The notes under the pieces: generated by a model
What the model saw: only the letters and a program-made list of their open reading frames with translations
Told to the model about the DNA's origin: nothing
The model's database searches: none
Shown: positions 6,457 to 13,819 of the stretch, in pieces
Layout of the letters: every line of letters starts with the position of its first letter
Numbering within the stretch: position 1 is the stretch's first letter
Assembly (NCBI GenBank): GCA_041495845.1
Contig: JBGQDM010000063.1
Span: 1-18,737, forward strand
Source: JBGQDM01 sp041495845
Lineage (GTDB): Bacteria; Acidobacteriota; Terriglobia; Terriglobales; Acidobacteriaceae
DNA length: 18,737 bases
Direction: 5' to 3'
Program-made: the position numbers and the translations under genes

Positions 6457-7446
6457 TTGTCCCTGACTGACAAATTCGGCCGCGCCATCACTGACCTCCG
6501 AATCTCGGTCACCGATCGTTGCAACTACAAATGCGTGTACTGTCGGACGGGCAACAATGGCGCGGTGTATGCCGAACTGCCATTCGCAGATTACTTGCGC
6601 ATGACCCGGGTGATGGTCGGCCTCGGTATCCGCAAGATTCGCCTCACCGGCGGCGAGCCGCTGCTGCGGGGCGGGCTGGTCAATTTCGTGCGCGATCTCG
6701 CACAACTCCGCACCCTGGAGGGCAAGAAACCTGAGCTCGCCCTGACCACCAACGGGCACCTGCTCGCCGAAATGGCACGGCCGCTGCAAGACGCGGGCCT
6801 CGACCGCGTCACCGTCTCCATGGACGCAGTTGACCCCGATCGTTTTGCCCGCATCACGCGCGTGCCTGCCGGTTTCGATAATGTGCTGGCCGGCGTTCGC
6901 GCCGCTCGCCAAACCGGACTCCACCCGGTAAAAGTGAATTGCGTGTTGCTCCGCGGATTCAATGAAGACCAGATCATTCCCTTCGGCATGTTTGCCCGTG
7001 AGGAGAACGTGATTGTCCGCTTCATCGAGTTCATGCCGCTCGAGGAAGACCGGCTGTGGTCGCCGCAAACCGTAGTTACGCTGCAGGAGGTCGTTGCCCG
7101 GCTCTCGGAGTTTCGTCCGTTGGTGGAGATTCCGCACGAGCGCAGCGAGACGGCGCGGCGCTACCGCTTCGACGACGGCATCGGCGAAATCGGCATCATC
7201 GCTCCGGTTTCCATGCCCTTCTGTGGACACTGCAGCCGCATTCGCCTCACCTCGGACGGCAAGATTCGCACCTGTCTGTTTTCCGTCTTCGACCACGACC
7301 TCGTGGGCCCGATGCGGCGCGGCGCTTCGGATGCAGAGCTGGCGGAATTGATTCGCGGCGTCGTCGCCCGAAAAGAAGAACGTCACCACATTGGCGAGCC
7401 CGATTTTGTGCCCGCGTCCAGAACCATGGTGCACATCGGCGGCTAG
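6457..7446 (+). CDS. moaA: GTP 3',8-cyclase MoaA (molybdenum cofactor biosynthesis)
   Basis: This 329-residue radical SAM enzyme performs the first step of molybdopterin synthesis, converting GTP to 3',8-cyclo-7,8-dihydro-GTP. The N-terminal cluster motif is C22-x3-C26-x2-C29, and the SAM-binding TGGEPLL segment follows around residue 67. The C-terminal second [4Fe-4S] site, which binds GTP, is C256-x2-C259-x13-C273, and the protein ends in the conserved Gly-Gly tail (residues 328-329). All diagnostic residues are present and the length is normal. The start is TTG at 6457: a stop at 6439 in the same frame rules out any longer version, and the first conserved segment follows at once. No other moa or moe genes are in the window. 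Confidence 0.95.
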   Translation: MSLTDKFGRAITDLRISVTDRCNYKCVYCRTGNNGAVYAELPFADYLRMTRVMVGLGIRKIRLTGGEPLLRGGLVNFVRDLAQLRTLEGKKPELALTTNGHLLAEMARPLQDAGLDRVTVSMDAVDPDRFARITRVPAGFDNVLAGVRAARQTGLHPVKVNCVLLRGFNEDQIIPFGMFAREENVIVRFIEFMPLEEDRLWSPQTVVTLQEVVARLSEFRPLVEIPHERSETARRYRFDDGIGEIGIIAPVSMPFCGHCSRIRLTSDGKIRTCLFSVFDHDLVGPMRRGASDAELAELIRGVVARKEERHHIGEPDFVPASRTMVHIGG

Positions 7447-7531
7447 CTGAAATGGTGGCGAGGGCAAATTGTTGCGTCTCGACCCCAGGCCGCCGCAGCC
7501 CTCCCTCCCCTTGGGGTGCCCAGACCTTCCC

Positions 7532-7560
7532 CCTTGTCATTGTCCCCAACTCCATGCAAA
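7532..7560 (+). promoter_or_regulatory. candidate sigma-70 promoter for the riboswitch-nadA transcript
   Basis: TTGTCA (7532-7537), a 17-nt spacer and CAAAAT (7555-7560, four of six) lie 87 nt upstream of the riboswitch, as expected for a promoter producing the nadA leader. The rest of 7447-7646 shows no gene I can support. Confidence 0.4.
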
Positions 7561-7646
7561 ATAAGACCGGATGTGAGGGTTGCTCCGGAGGCAACGAAAC
7601 CATGCGCCTTCCGATAAGCCCGCGCATCGAATAAGCAGTAAGAGTC

Positions 7647-7743
7647 GGCTTCAACATCCCCGCAGGTTGGGCACAACGTGCAGTGAACCTGCTGGAGCCG
7701 CCGGGTGCTTTCAACATCCCCGTTTCAAATCGTGAGTGGAAGC
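7647..7743 (+). promoter_or_regulatory. NAD+-I riboswitch (nadA motif), two tandem domains
   Basis: Two copies of the exact 11-mer TCAACATCCCC (7651-7661 and 7711-7721) lie 60 nt apart in the nadA leader. Domain 1 (7647-7699) folds as P1 GGCT/AGCC (7647-7650, 7696-7699), P2 GCAGGTT/AACCTGC (7662-7668, 7686-7692) and an inner hairpin GCAC/GTGC (7671-7674, 7678-7681). It carries the conserved GTGA and TGGA segments. This matches, from memory, the NAD+-I riboswitch found upstream of nadA in Acidobacteria, which binds the ADP part of NAD+. Domain 2 keeps the 11-mer, GTGA, TGGA and a P1 GCTT/AAGC (7707-7710, 7740-7743), but its inner helix is much reduced. It ends 42 nt before the nadA start, so feedback repression of NAD synthesis is expected, probably at translation. 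Confidence 0.93.
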
Positions 7744-7756
7744 CACTGTTTCCCCA

Positions 7757-7775
7757 CGCTTTGGAGCTGAAAGCG
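7757..7775 (+). promoter_or_regulatory. hairpin presenting GGAG in its loop, just upstream of the nadA start
   Basis: CGCTTT (7757-7762) pairs with AAAGCG (7770-7775), leaving GGAGCTG in the loop. The GGAG is 19 nt from the TTG start in linear sequence, so it can serve as ribosome site only if this hairpin shortens the distance. It may be the expression platform of the riboswitch. Confidence 0.35.
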
Positions 7776-7785
7776 AGTTCACAAC

Positions 7786-8898
7786 TTGGCTACGATCACT
7801 AGTACGTGCTCTTTGGAGAACTATCTCGTTCTCCCCGACCACACGATGGACGCGAGGATTGCCGCGGCCAGGGCCGCTCTGGGCAAAGACTGCATCGTTC
7901 TCGGACACCACTATCAACGCGATGAAGTCATTCGCTTTGCCGATGTTCGCGGTGATTCCTATAAGTTGGCGCAACTAGCCGCACAGGCCGGTGGACGTTA
8001 CATCGTTTTCTGCGGCGTGCACTTCATGGCCGAGAGCGCGGATGTGCTCAGCCAGCCCGGTCAGGTCACCATCTTGCCTGACTTGAATGCCGGTTGCTCC
8101 ATGGCGGACATGGCCGAAATCACGCAAGTGGAAGATTGCTGGGAGCAACTGGTCCACGCCGGGCTGACCAGCGATGACGGTCAGGGGATTACGCCGGTTA
8201 CTTATATGAACTCGGCCGCCGCCATCAAGGCCTTCTGCGGCGAGCGTGGCGGCGTGGTTTGCACTTCTTCGAACGCGAAGGGTTCGTTCGATTGGGCGCT
8301 GGCGAAAAATCCAAAGCTGTTGTTCCTGCCCGACCAGCACCTCGGTCGCAACACCGGATTTCGCATGGGCATTCCTTTGAACGAGATGGTGGTGTGGGAC
8401 CCGTACCAGCTCAGTGGTGGCGTTTCACCCGATCGCCTGAAAACGGCTCGCGTCATTCTCTGGAAGGGTCATTGCTCGGTGCATCAACGCTTCTTGCCGG
8501 AGCACGTGGACAACGTGCGCGCCAAGTATCCTGGCATCCGGGTGATCGCTCACCCGGAATGTCGCTGGGAAGTTTGCCAAAAGACTGATGGCATCGGCTC
8601 CACCGAAGGCTTGCTCAAACTCATTCGCGAAGCGCCGGCAGGAACCATGTTCGCCGTCGGCACGGAAATTCATCTGGTCAACCGCATGGGGAAAGAATTT
8701 GCCGCGGAAGGGAAGAAGGTCATCACGCTGGACGATTCCGGCTGCCTGTGCACCACCATGTACCGCATTTCTCCGCAGCATTTGTGTTGGGCGCTGGAGA
8801 ATCTGGTGGACGGCAACATCGTCAACCAGATCAAAGTTGCCGATGACGTCAAGCACTGGGCGCGCGTGGCGTTGGATCGGATGCTGGAGATTCACTGA
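7786..8898 (+). CDS. nadA: quinolinate synthase NadA
   Basis: This 370-residue [4Fe-4S] enzyme condenses iminoaspartate with dihydroxyacetone phosphate to quinolinate, the precursor of NAD. Family landmarks are LGHHYQRDEV (residues 39-48), CGVHFMAE (76-83) and the cluster cysteine C104 in NAGCSMAD. The second cysteine is C230 in KGHCSVH, HPEC is at 256-259, and the third ligand is C320 or C322 in DSGCLC. All elements of the three-domain fold are intact and the length is typical. The start is TTG at 7786; the residues from there to the internal ATG at 7846 (CSLENYLVLPDHT) look like genuine NadA N terminus, so the longer form is preferred. nadB and nadC are not in the window. Control is by the upstream NAD+-I riboswitch. 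Confidence 0.95.
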   Translation: MATITSTCSLENYLVLPDHTMDARIAAARAALGKDCIVLGHHYQRDEVIRFADVRGDSYKLAQLAAQAGGRYIVFCGVHFMAESADVLSQPGQVTILPDLNAGCSMADMAEITQVEDCWEQLVHAGLTSDDGQGITPVTYMNSAAAIKAFCGERGGVVCTSSNAKGSFDWALAKNPKLLFLPDQHLGRNTGFRMGIPLNEMVVWDPYQLSGGVSPDRLKTARVILWKGHCSVHQRFLPEHVDNVRAKYPGIRVIAHPECRWEVCQKTDGIGSTEGLLKLIREAPAGTMFAVGTEIHLVNRMGKEFAAEGKKVITLDDSGCLCTTMYRISPQHLCWALENLVDGNIVNQIKVADDVKHWARVALDRMLEIH

Positions 8899-8912
8899 CC
8901 AGATTCACTGAC
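8888..8912. repeat. short tandem duplication across the nadA stop codon
   Basis: The 12-mer AGATTCACTGAC occurs at 8888-8899 and again at 8901-8912, a 13-nt period. The first copy contains the nadA stop codon, and the second fills the 19-nt gap to the convergent gene. ACTGA/TCAGT can also pair around 8907-8922, without a T-tract. Confidence 0.6.
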
Positions 8913-8917
8913 GACGA

Positions 8918-10099
8918 TCAGTCAGCCGACTGTAGCACAATACCTCTGAATTCCTCGTCTGTCAGCAGCCCACGTTTGGCAATGGCGCGCTTCTTCACCG
9001 CGGCCAGGATGTTCGCGCGCTGATCGTCCGGCAGGGTCAGGCCAAGTTCCTTCGCCTTCAGGTCAATGCTGTCCAGTCCGCTCTTTTTCCCGAGGACAAT
9101 GCGCCGCTCCGCTTTCACCAGCTCAGACGAGTAGGGCTCAATCGCCTCCGGAATGTGAAACTGGCTGGCCACTGCCCCGCTCTCGCGCATGAAGAGGTTT
9201 TCTCCCACCAGCGGCTTCCACGCGTCCAGCGTATAACCGGAAGCGCGCGCTACCACGCCGGAAACTTCACGGACTTTCTGTAAGTCGAGCGCCACGGGGA
9301 CGTCATAAAGGCAACGCAACGCCAGCGCAATTTCGGCGATGTCCGCATTGCCCGCGCGCTCCCCCATCCCGTTGATCGTGCCCTGAATCCAGGAGGCGCT
9401 TGCGCGCACCGCCGCCACCGCGCACGCCGTAGCCATGCCGAAATCATTGTGTCCATGAAAGTGCAGTGGGACGTTGGGGCCAACCCACCCACGCACCTCG
9501 CGCACCAGAATTTCCACTGCTTCTGGGCTGCACGCCCCGATCGTGTCCACGACTACAATCTCGGAAGCGCCTGCTTCCAGCGCCGCCAGATAAACCCGCC
9601 GCAAAAACTCCAACTCTGTCCGCGTTCCGTCGACCGCAAAAAAAGCCACCTGAATCGAGTTCTTGCGCGCCAGCGAAACGGCTTCGGCAATTCGCCGCAG
9701 CACGTCATCCGGTTGCATCCCGTAAGCCCGCAGCTTGATGGCGCTGGTAGGAGCTTCAATGATGGAAGCGCGAAGTCCAAGCCGGACCAACTCCTCCACA
9801 TCGGCGCGCACCGCGCGGGAGAAGCCCCACAGTTCAGCTTTCAGCCCAGCCCGCTGCATCAACTGAATGGCTTCGCCGTCTTCCGCTGAAACCCGCGGGA
9901 ACCCGGCTTCGATGCGGCTGACGCCGAGTTCGTCGAGTTTGTGAGCGATTTCCAGTTTCTGCTGCGGCGACAGAACCACGCCCACCGTCTGCTCGCCGTC
10001 GCGCAGCGTGGTGTCGTAGAAGCGCACCATCTCCCGGGGAAACGCCGCACGGATTTCCGGTCGTCGGTTCAACTCCGATACCCAGACCTGGTTTTCCAT
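8918..10099 (-). CDS. LeuA/NifV-type Claisen-condensing enzyme (DRE-TIM superfamily), substrate unassigned
   Basis: A 393-residue TIM-barrel enzyme related to 2-isopropylmalate, citramalate and homocitrate synthases, which condense acetyl-CoA with a 2-oxo acid. The N-terminal DTTLRDGEQ (residues 29-37) supplies the catalytic R33, metal ligand D34 and E36. The metal histidines are H215 and H217 in FHGHND, and NGMGERAGN (243-251) is the conserved loop of the family. After the barrel there are only about 110 residues with LGKKSG, so the full leucine-binding domain of 2-isopropylmalate synthase is missing and the size is close to NifV. The proline usual after GEQT is replaced by valine. No nif genes are nearby, so a nitrogenase role is not supported. 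It starts 16 nt after the FAH-family gene, in one operon. Confidence 0.85.
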   Translation of the reverse strand: MENQVWVSELNRRPEIRAAFPREMVRFYDTTLRDGEQTVGVVLSPQQKLEIAHKLDELGVSRIEAGFPRVSAEDGEAIQLMQRAGLKAELWGFSRAVRADVEELVRLGLRASIIEAPTSAIKLRAYGMQPDDVLRRIAEAVSLARKNSIQVAFFAVDGTRTELEFLRRVYLAALEAGASEIVVVDTIGACSPEAVEILVREVRGWVGPNVPLHFHGHNDFGMATACAVAAVRASASWIQGTINGMGERAGNADIAEIALALRCLYDVPVALDLQKVREVSGVVARASGYTLDAWKPLVGENLFMRESGAVASQFHIPEAIEPYSSELVKAERRIVLGKKSGLDSIDLKAKELGLTLPDDQRANILAAVKKRAIAKRGLLTDEEFRGIVLQSAD

Positions 10100-10115
10100 G
10101 TTCGTCTTCAGGCTT

Positions 10116-11144
10116 CTAGCGATAACTTTCCTGCGTCGCCAGCGCCTTCGGTTTCTTCCCGTAGGCCTGCTCCCAGGAAATCACCGGGTTGCGCAGAATG
10201 CCAATTTTCTCGATTTCGCATTCCATTACGTCGCCGGGTTTCAAGTACCAGGCTTTCGGATCGCCGCTGAACGCAGCCACACCAGACACCGTGCCGGTTG
10301 AGACCACGTCGCCCGCCGAGTAGCCCATGGGGGAATAGTGCGAAAGAATTTCTGGAATCTTCACCGACATCTTGCTGGAATGCGAGCGCTGCCGCGACTC
10401 CCCGTTTACGCGCAATTCCATCGCCAGATTGTGCGGGTCGGAAATCTCGTCGGCGGTAACAATCCACGGGCCCAATGGGCAAAACGTGTCGATGGCCTTG
10501 CAGAAGCTGAACACGCCCGACTTCATTTCACGGCGCTGAATGTCGCGGGCAGTCACATCGTTAAAAATCACGTAGCCGCCGATGTAGTCCCTCGCCTCGT
10601 CAGGCGTAAAGTGTTTGCCGCTTTTCTTCATCACCACGGCCAGTTCCAGTTCGTAGTCCAGTTCCTGCGTCAGATGTTCGGGAAAGATGACGGGCTCGTC
10701 CGGCCCGATGATGGCATCCACGTTCTGGAAGAAAACAATCCACGGCATTACGGGATGCGAAAACCCTGCCTTCGTAGCTTCCTCATGATGCTCACGGAAG
10801 TTGCCCGCCGTATGGAAAAATTTCTTGGGGATGATCGGCGCTTGCAGGCGAATCTCGCTCAGGGAATAAAAAATGTTTTCGCCGCGGGGCCCGCGCGTCG
10901 CTGGCCCCTGCTCCAGAACAAAACGCAGCGCGTCGCGGGCCGCATCCAGGCTCAGGTCGCCGCCCCGGAAAAGCGCTCGCATTTCCGGCGGAACCAGCGC
11001 GTCGGCCAAACGGTAAAACGCGCCTGCTTTACGGACCCGCTGCAGATGTAAGGCACACGCGGTGTGCAGATCGACAATCCGGCCATCCTCGGCGAGCGCG
11101 CCGATGCGCGATTGGTGGGCAGTTTCGAAAGTTACCAGACGCAT
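10116..11144 (-). CDS. fumarylacetoacetate hydrolase (FAH) family protein
   Basis: A 342-residue cytoplasmic FAH-superfamily enzyme; members hydrolyse C-C bonds of 2,4-dioxo acids or hydrate/decarboxylate related catabolic intermediates. The short N-terminal domain (about 1-100) is followed by the catalytic domain with NFREHHEE (115-122). The metal-binding glutamates are E165 and E167 in DYELELAVV and the third ligand is D196 in FND. The FDTFCPLGP-like stretch (here with I in place of F) is at 218-226, and GTVSGVA is near the end. The preferred start is ATG at 11142-11144, because the protein then begins MRLVTFE as in relatives; a 27-residue extension upstream looks unlike the family. It is the first gene of a two-gene operon with the LeuA/NifV-type enzyme. 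The substrate cannot be read from sequence. Confidence 0.88.
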   Translation of the reverse strand: MRLVTFETAHQSRIGALAEDGRIVDLHTACALHLQRVRKAGAFYRLADALVPPEMRALFRGGDLSLDAARDALRFVLEQGPATRGPRGENIFYSLSEIRLQAPIIPKKFFHTAGNFREHHEEATKAGFSHPVMPWIVFFQNVDAIIGPDEPVIFPEHLTQELDYELELAVVMKKSGKHFTPDEARDYIGGYVIFNDVTARDIQRREMKSGVFSFCKAIDTFCPLGPWIVTADEISDPHNLAMELRVNGESRQRSHSSKMSVKIPEILSHYSPMGYSAGDVVSTGTVSGVAAFSGDPKAWYLKPGDVMECEIEKIGILRNPVISWEQAYGKKPKALATQESYR

Positions 11145-11322
11145 ATGGGTGATCTCGATGAGCGGCAAAGCGAACGCCGGCGAGACAAAGCAGTCTACGG
11201 TCAGAAGACGCCTGCTGTCCACCATGCGGGCGCGCGTGACGCCGGTGCCGTGCCCCAGTTACGAAGGTACTCTGCCCTGCTTTCGCTTCCTCGCCTAATG
11301 TTAGCGTGCAGGCATTTTCGCC

Positions 11323-11328
11323 GAGGAG
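11323..11328 (+). promoter_or_regulatory. Shine-Dalgarno GAGGAG that fixes the start of the HD-GYP/GGDEF gene
   Basis: GAGGAG lies five nt before GTG at 11334. The frame stays open upstream to 11064, but that part overlaps the divergent FAH gene and has no comparable signal, so the 824-residue product is preferred. The 189-nt gap 11145-11333 between the divergent genes shows no convincing promoter. Confidence 0.75.
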
Positions 11329-11333
11329 TAGAG

Positions 11334-13808
11334 GTGCGTTCTCGCTCGCAATCCTGGATGTTCATGCCGTGGCCGGCGAGGGCGCTCACCGCCCTGGTCA
11401 TTAGCAGCGGCCTGTTCGTGATGTACCTGGCAGCGTGGCGTTCCAGCATCAGCGACCCGCTGCAATTCCTAGTCTACCTCACCATCGCGGTCATCGCCTC
11501 GCGGCTCAAGGTCCGCTTGCCTGGCATCACCGCCTCTCTCTCGGTGAATTTTCTGTTCATGTTGCTGGCTTTGGTGGAATTTGGTTTTGCGGAAACGCTG
11601 GCCATCAGCGGCGCCGCCGCTCTGGCCCAGGAATTGTTCGACGAGCGGCCACGACCGCTGCACCTGGCCTTTCAGGTATGCAGTGTGACCACTGCTGCCG
11701 CCGCGGCCTACAACGTCTTTCATTTCACTTCCCACCACCTGGCCGCGGTGGGTTTCTCGCTTCCGTTGTTGCTGGCGGTGTCGGTATTCTTCGTCGCCAA
11801 TACGTTACCCACCGCGGTGCTTAGTTCGTGGACTGAACAATCTTCGCTGCGGAAAATTTGGCCGGAATTTTACTTTTGGACATTTCCCTACTACCTCGTG
11901 GGTGGCGGGCTGGCCGGATTCGTGAGCTGGCTCAATCACGCGTTCAGTTGGCAGGCGGCCCTTCTCGTCCTGCCGGTGGTGTACGTGGTCTACCGTTCCT
12001 ATCGTCTCTACCTGGACAAGCTGGCGAGCGAGCGGGGCCACGTGGAGCAGATGGCCAGCCTGCACCTGCGCACGATCGAAGCCCTGGCGCTGGCCATTGA
12101 GGCCAAAGATCAGACCAGCCACGCTCACCTGCAGCGGATTCGCCTGTACGCAGTAGAGATTGCCCGCAAGATGCTAGTCCCTGCGGAAGACATTCAGGCC
12201 ATTCAAGCCGCGGCATTGTTACATGACATTGGCAAGCTGGCGATTCCGGAACACATCACCGCCAAGCCCGGCCGGCTCACTCCCGAGGAATTTGAGAAAG
12301 TCAAAATTCACCCGCTGGTAGGAGCGGAAATTCTGGAGCGCGTGCAGTTCCCCTATCCCGTGGTTCCCATTGTGCGTGCTCACCACGAGCGTTGGGATGG
12401 CGCCGGGTATCCACTCGGCCTGCGCGGGGAAGAAATTCCAATGGGAGCACGAATCCTGGCGGCGGTCGATTTTCTCGACGCGCTGGCGACCGATCGCCAA
12501 TACCGGCGGGCGTTGCCGCTGGAGGAAATCATGCGCCGCTTGAACGCCGAGTCCGGCGCGGCCTTTGATCCCCGGGTGGTGAAAGTCCTGCAAGATAATT
12601 ACGCAGATCTGGAGCGGTGGGCCAGACTCAAGATTGGGCAGATGCCGGAAAGTGCGCTGTCCGTGGGCGTGCAAGTGACTCGGGGCGCGGCGCCGGCGAC
12701 GGGGTTCGAGGAGACGCACGGCAAGAAAAGTGAGCGCACTGGAGATACAACCTTCCTTGCCTCCATCGCCGCCGCTCGGCAGGAAGCGCAGACCCTTTTT
12801 GAATTGACCCAGGAACTGGGCGCATCGCTGAGCCTCGATGAGACGCTCTCCGTTTTCTGCACCAAGCTGGAGCGCCTGGTGCCGTACGATTCGATTGCCG
12901 TTTACATCAAGCGCGAAGGCCATCTTGTGCCGCAATACGCGAGCGGAGAAAATTTCCGTTTTTTTGCCGCCCTGCCAGTTCCGCTGGGAGAAGGTGTTTC
13001 CGGCTGGGTGGCGCAGAACCGCAAACCTATCGTCAATGGCAACCCGACAGTCGAGCCGGGATATCCCCGCGATACTGAGCGTGTCACCCCGCTCCGGTCC
13101 GCGTTGTCAGTGCCGTTGGAGGGCGTCTCCGGGCTGCTCGGCGTGCTCACGCTCTACCGCGCCGAAAAGGATGGATTCAATATGGAGCACCTGCGCATTC
13201 TGCAGGCGATCACCTCCAAGGTCTCGCTGTCCATCGAAAATGCACTCAAATACCAGCAAGCCGAAAATTCTGCCACCACGGATTATCTGACCGAACTGCC
13301 CAACGCGCGGTCTCTGTTCCTGCATCTGGACCGGGAGATTGCCCGTTGCCGCCGGTCCAACACCACGCTCACGCTGGTCCTCGGCGACCTGAACGGCTTC
13401 AAACTGATCAACGACCGCCACGGACATCTCGAGGGCAACCAGGTGTTACGACTTTTCGCCAAGCGCTTGCGCGAGACCTGCCGCGAATACGATTACATCG
13501 CGCGCATGGGCGGAGATGAATTCGTCCTCGTCGTCCCCGGCCTCACCAAAGAAGGCGCCGCCAGCCGCGGTCAACAGCTCGCGCAACTCGCGGGCGAAGT
13601 TGGAATTGAAGTTTGCGATGAGGAGACGCTCTCCATCAGCATCGGTTTCGCCGTCTATCCGGAAAATGGCACCGACGCCGAGGGATTGCTGGCCGAAGCA
13701 GATCGCGCCATGTATCTCGCAAAACAACTCTTCTATGCCCAGCAGCCGGTGCCGGTCTCGGCAGCCAACCCGCCCAGCCGCAGTTCCGGGGCAGCGGCGA
13801 GCAGCTAG
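11334..13808 (+). CDS. membrane-anchored HD-GYP / GAF / GGDEF protein (dual c-di-GMP enzyme)
   Basis: An 824-residue inner-membrane signalling protein. Residues 15-222 hold about seven hydrophobic segments, forming a sensor-like membrane domain. The HD-GYP phosphodiesterase domain (about 240-435) has H297-D298 in LLHDIGK, HHE (350-352) and GYP (358-360). A linker leads to a GAF domain (about 485-640), then a GGDEF diguanylate cyclase domain (about 645-800). That domain has the intact GGDEF signature at 726-730 and an inhibitory-site RxxD (R717-E-Y-D720) exactly five residues before it. Both making and breaking of c-di-GMP are therefore chemically possible. Its 3' end converges on the polysaccharide operon, 11 nt away. 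A GTG start is used. Confidence 0.92.
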   Translation: MRSRSQSWMFMPWPARALTALVISSGLFVMYLAAWRSSISDPLQFLVYLTIAVIASRLKVRLPGITASLSVNFLFMLLALVEFGFAETLAISGAAALAQELFDERPRPLHLAFQVCSVTTAAAAAYNVFHFTSHHLAAVGFSLPLLLAVSVFFVANTLPTAVLSSWTEQSSLRKIWPEFYFWTFPYYLVGGGLAGFVSWLNHAFSWQAALLVLPVVYVVYRSYRLYLDKLASERGHVEQMASLHLRTIEALALAIEAKDQTSHAHLQRIRLYAVEIARKMLVPAEDIQAIQAAALLHDIGKLAIPEHITAKPGRLTPEEFEKVKIHPLVGAEILERVQFPYPVVPIVRAHHERWDGAGYPLGLRGEEIPMGARILAAVDFLDALATDRQYRRALPLEEIMRRLNAESGAAFDPRVVKVLQDNYADLERWARLKIGQMPESALSVGVQVTRGAAPATGFEETHGKKSERTGDTTFLASIAAARQEAQTLFELTQELGASLSLDETLSVFCTKLERLVPYDSIAVYIKREGHLVPQYASGENFRFFAALPVPLGEGVSGWVAQNRKPIVNGNPTVEPGYPRDTERVTPLRSALSVPLEGVSGLLGVLTLYRAEKDGFNMEHLRILQAITSKVSLSIENALKYQQAENSATTDYLTELPNARSLFLHLDREIARCRRSNTTLTLVLGDLNGFKLINDRHGHLEGNQVLRLFAKRLRETCREYDYIARMGGDEFVLVVPGLTKEGAASRGQQLAQLAGEVGIEVCDEETLSISIGFAVYPENGTDAEGLLAEADRAMYLAKQLFYAQQPVPVSAANPPSRSSGAAASS

Positions 13809-13819
13809 GCAAACATTCT

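Noticed and set aside
6442..7467. Minus-strand open frame (341 codons) opposite moaA
   Set aside because: The plus strand carries all MoaA cluster cysteines; the antisense product has His-rich low-complexity composition typical of shadow frames.
7443..7676. Minus-strand 77-codon frame starting M-C-P-T-C-G in the moaA-nadA gap
   Set aside because: Its first codons lie opposite the riboswitch P1/P2 region, and the rest is Gly/Ala/Arg-rich without a supporting ribosome site or family pattern.
8918..10099. Assignment of the condensing enzyme as nitrogenase homocitrate synthase NifV
   Set aside because: Size fits, but no nif genes are near and the GEQTVGV motif and neighbour do not point to nitrogen fixation.
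11145..11225. 27-residue N-terminal extension of the FAH-family protein
   Set aside because: The family N terminus begins at MRLVTFE; the extension is not family-like.
11064..11333. 90-codon upstream extension of the HD-GYP/GGDEF reading frame
   Set aside because: It overlaps the start of the divergent FAH gene, and a strong GAGGAG site marks GTG at 11334 as the start.
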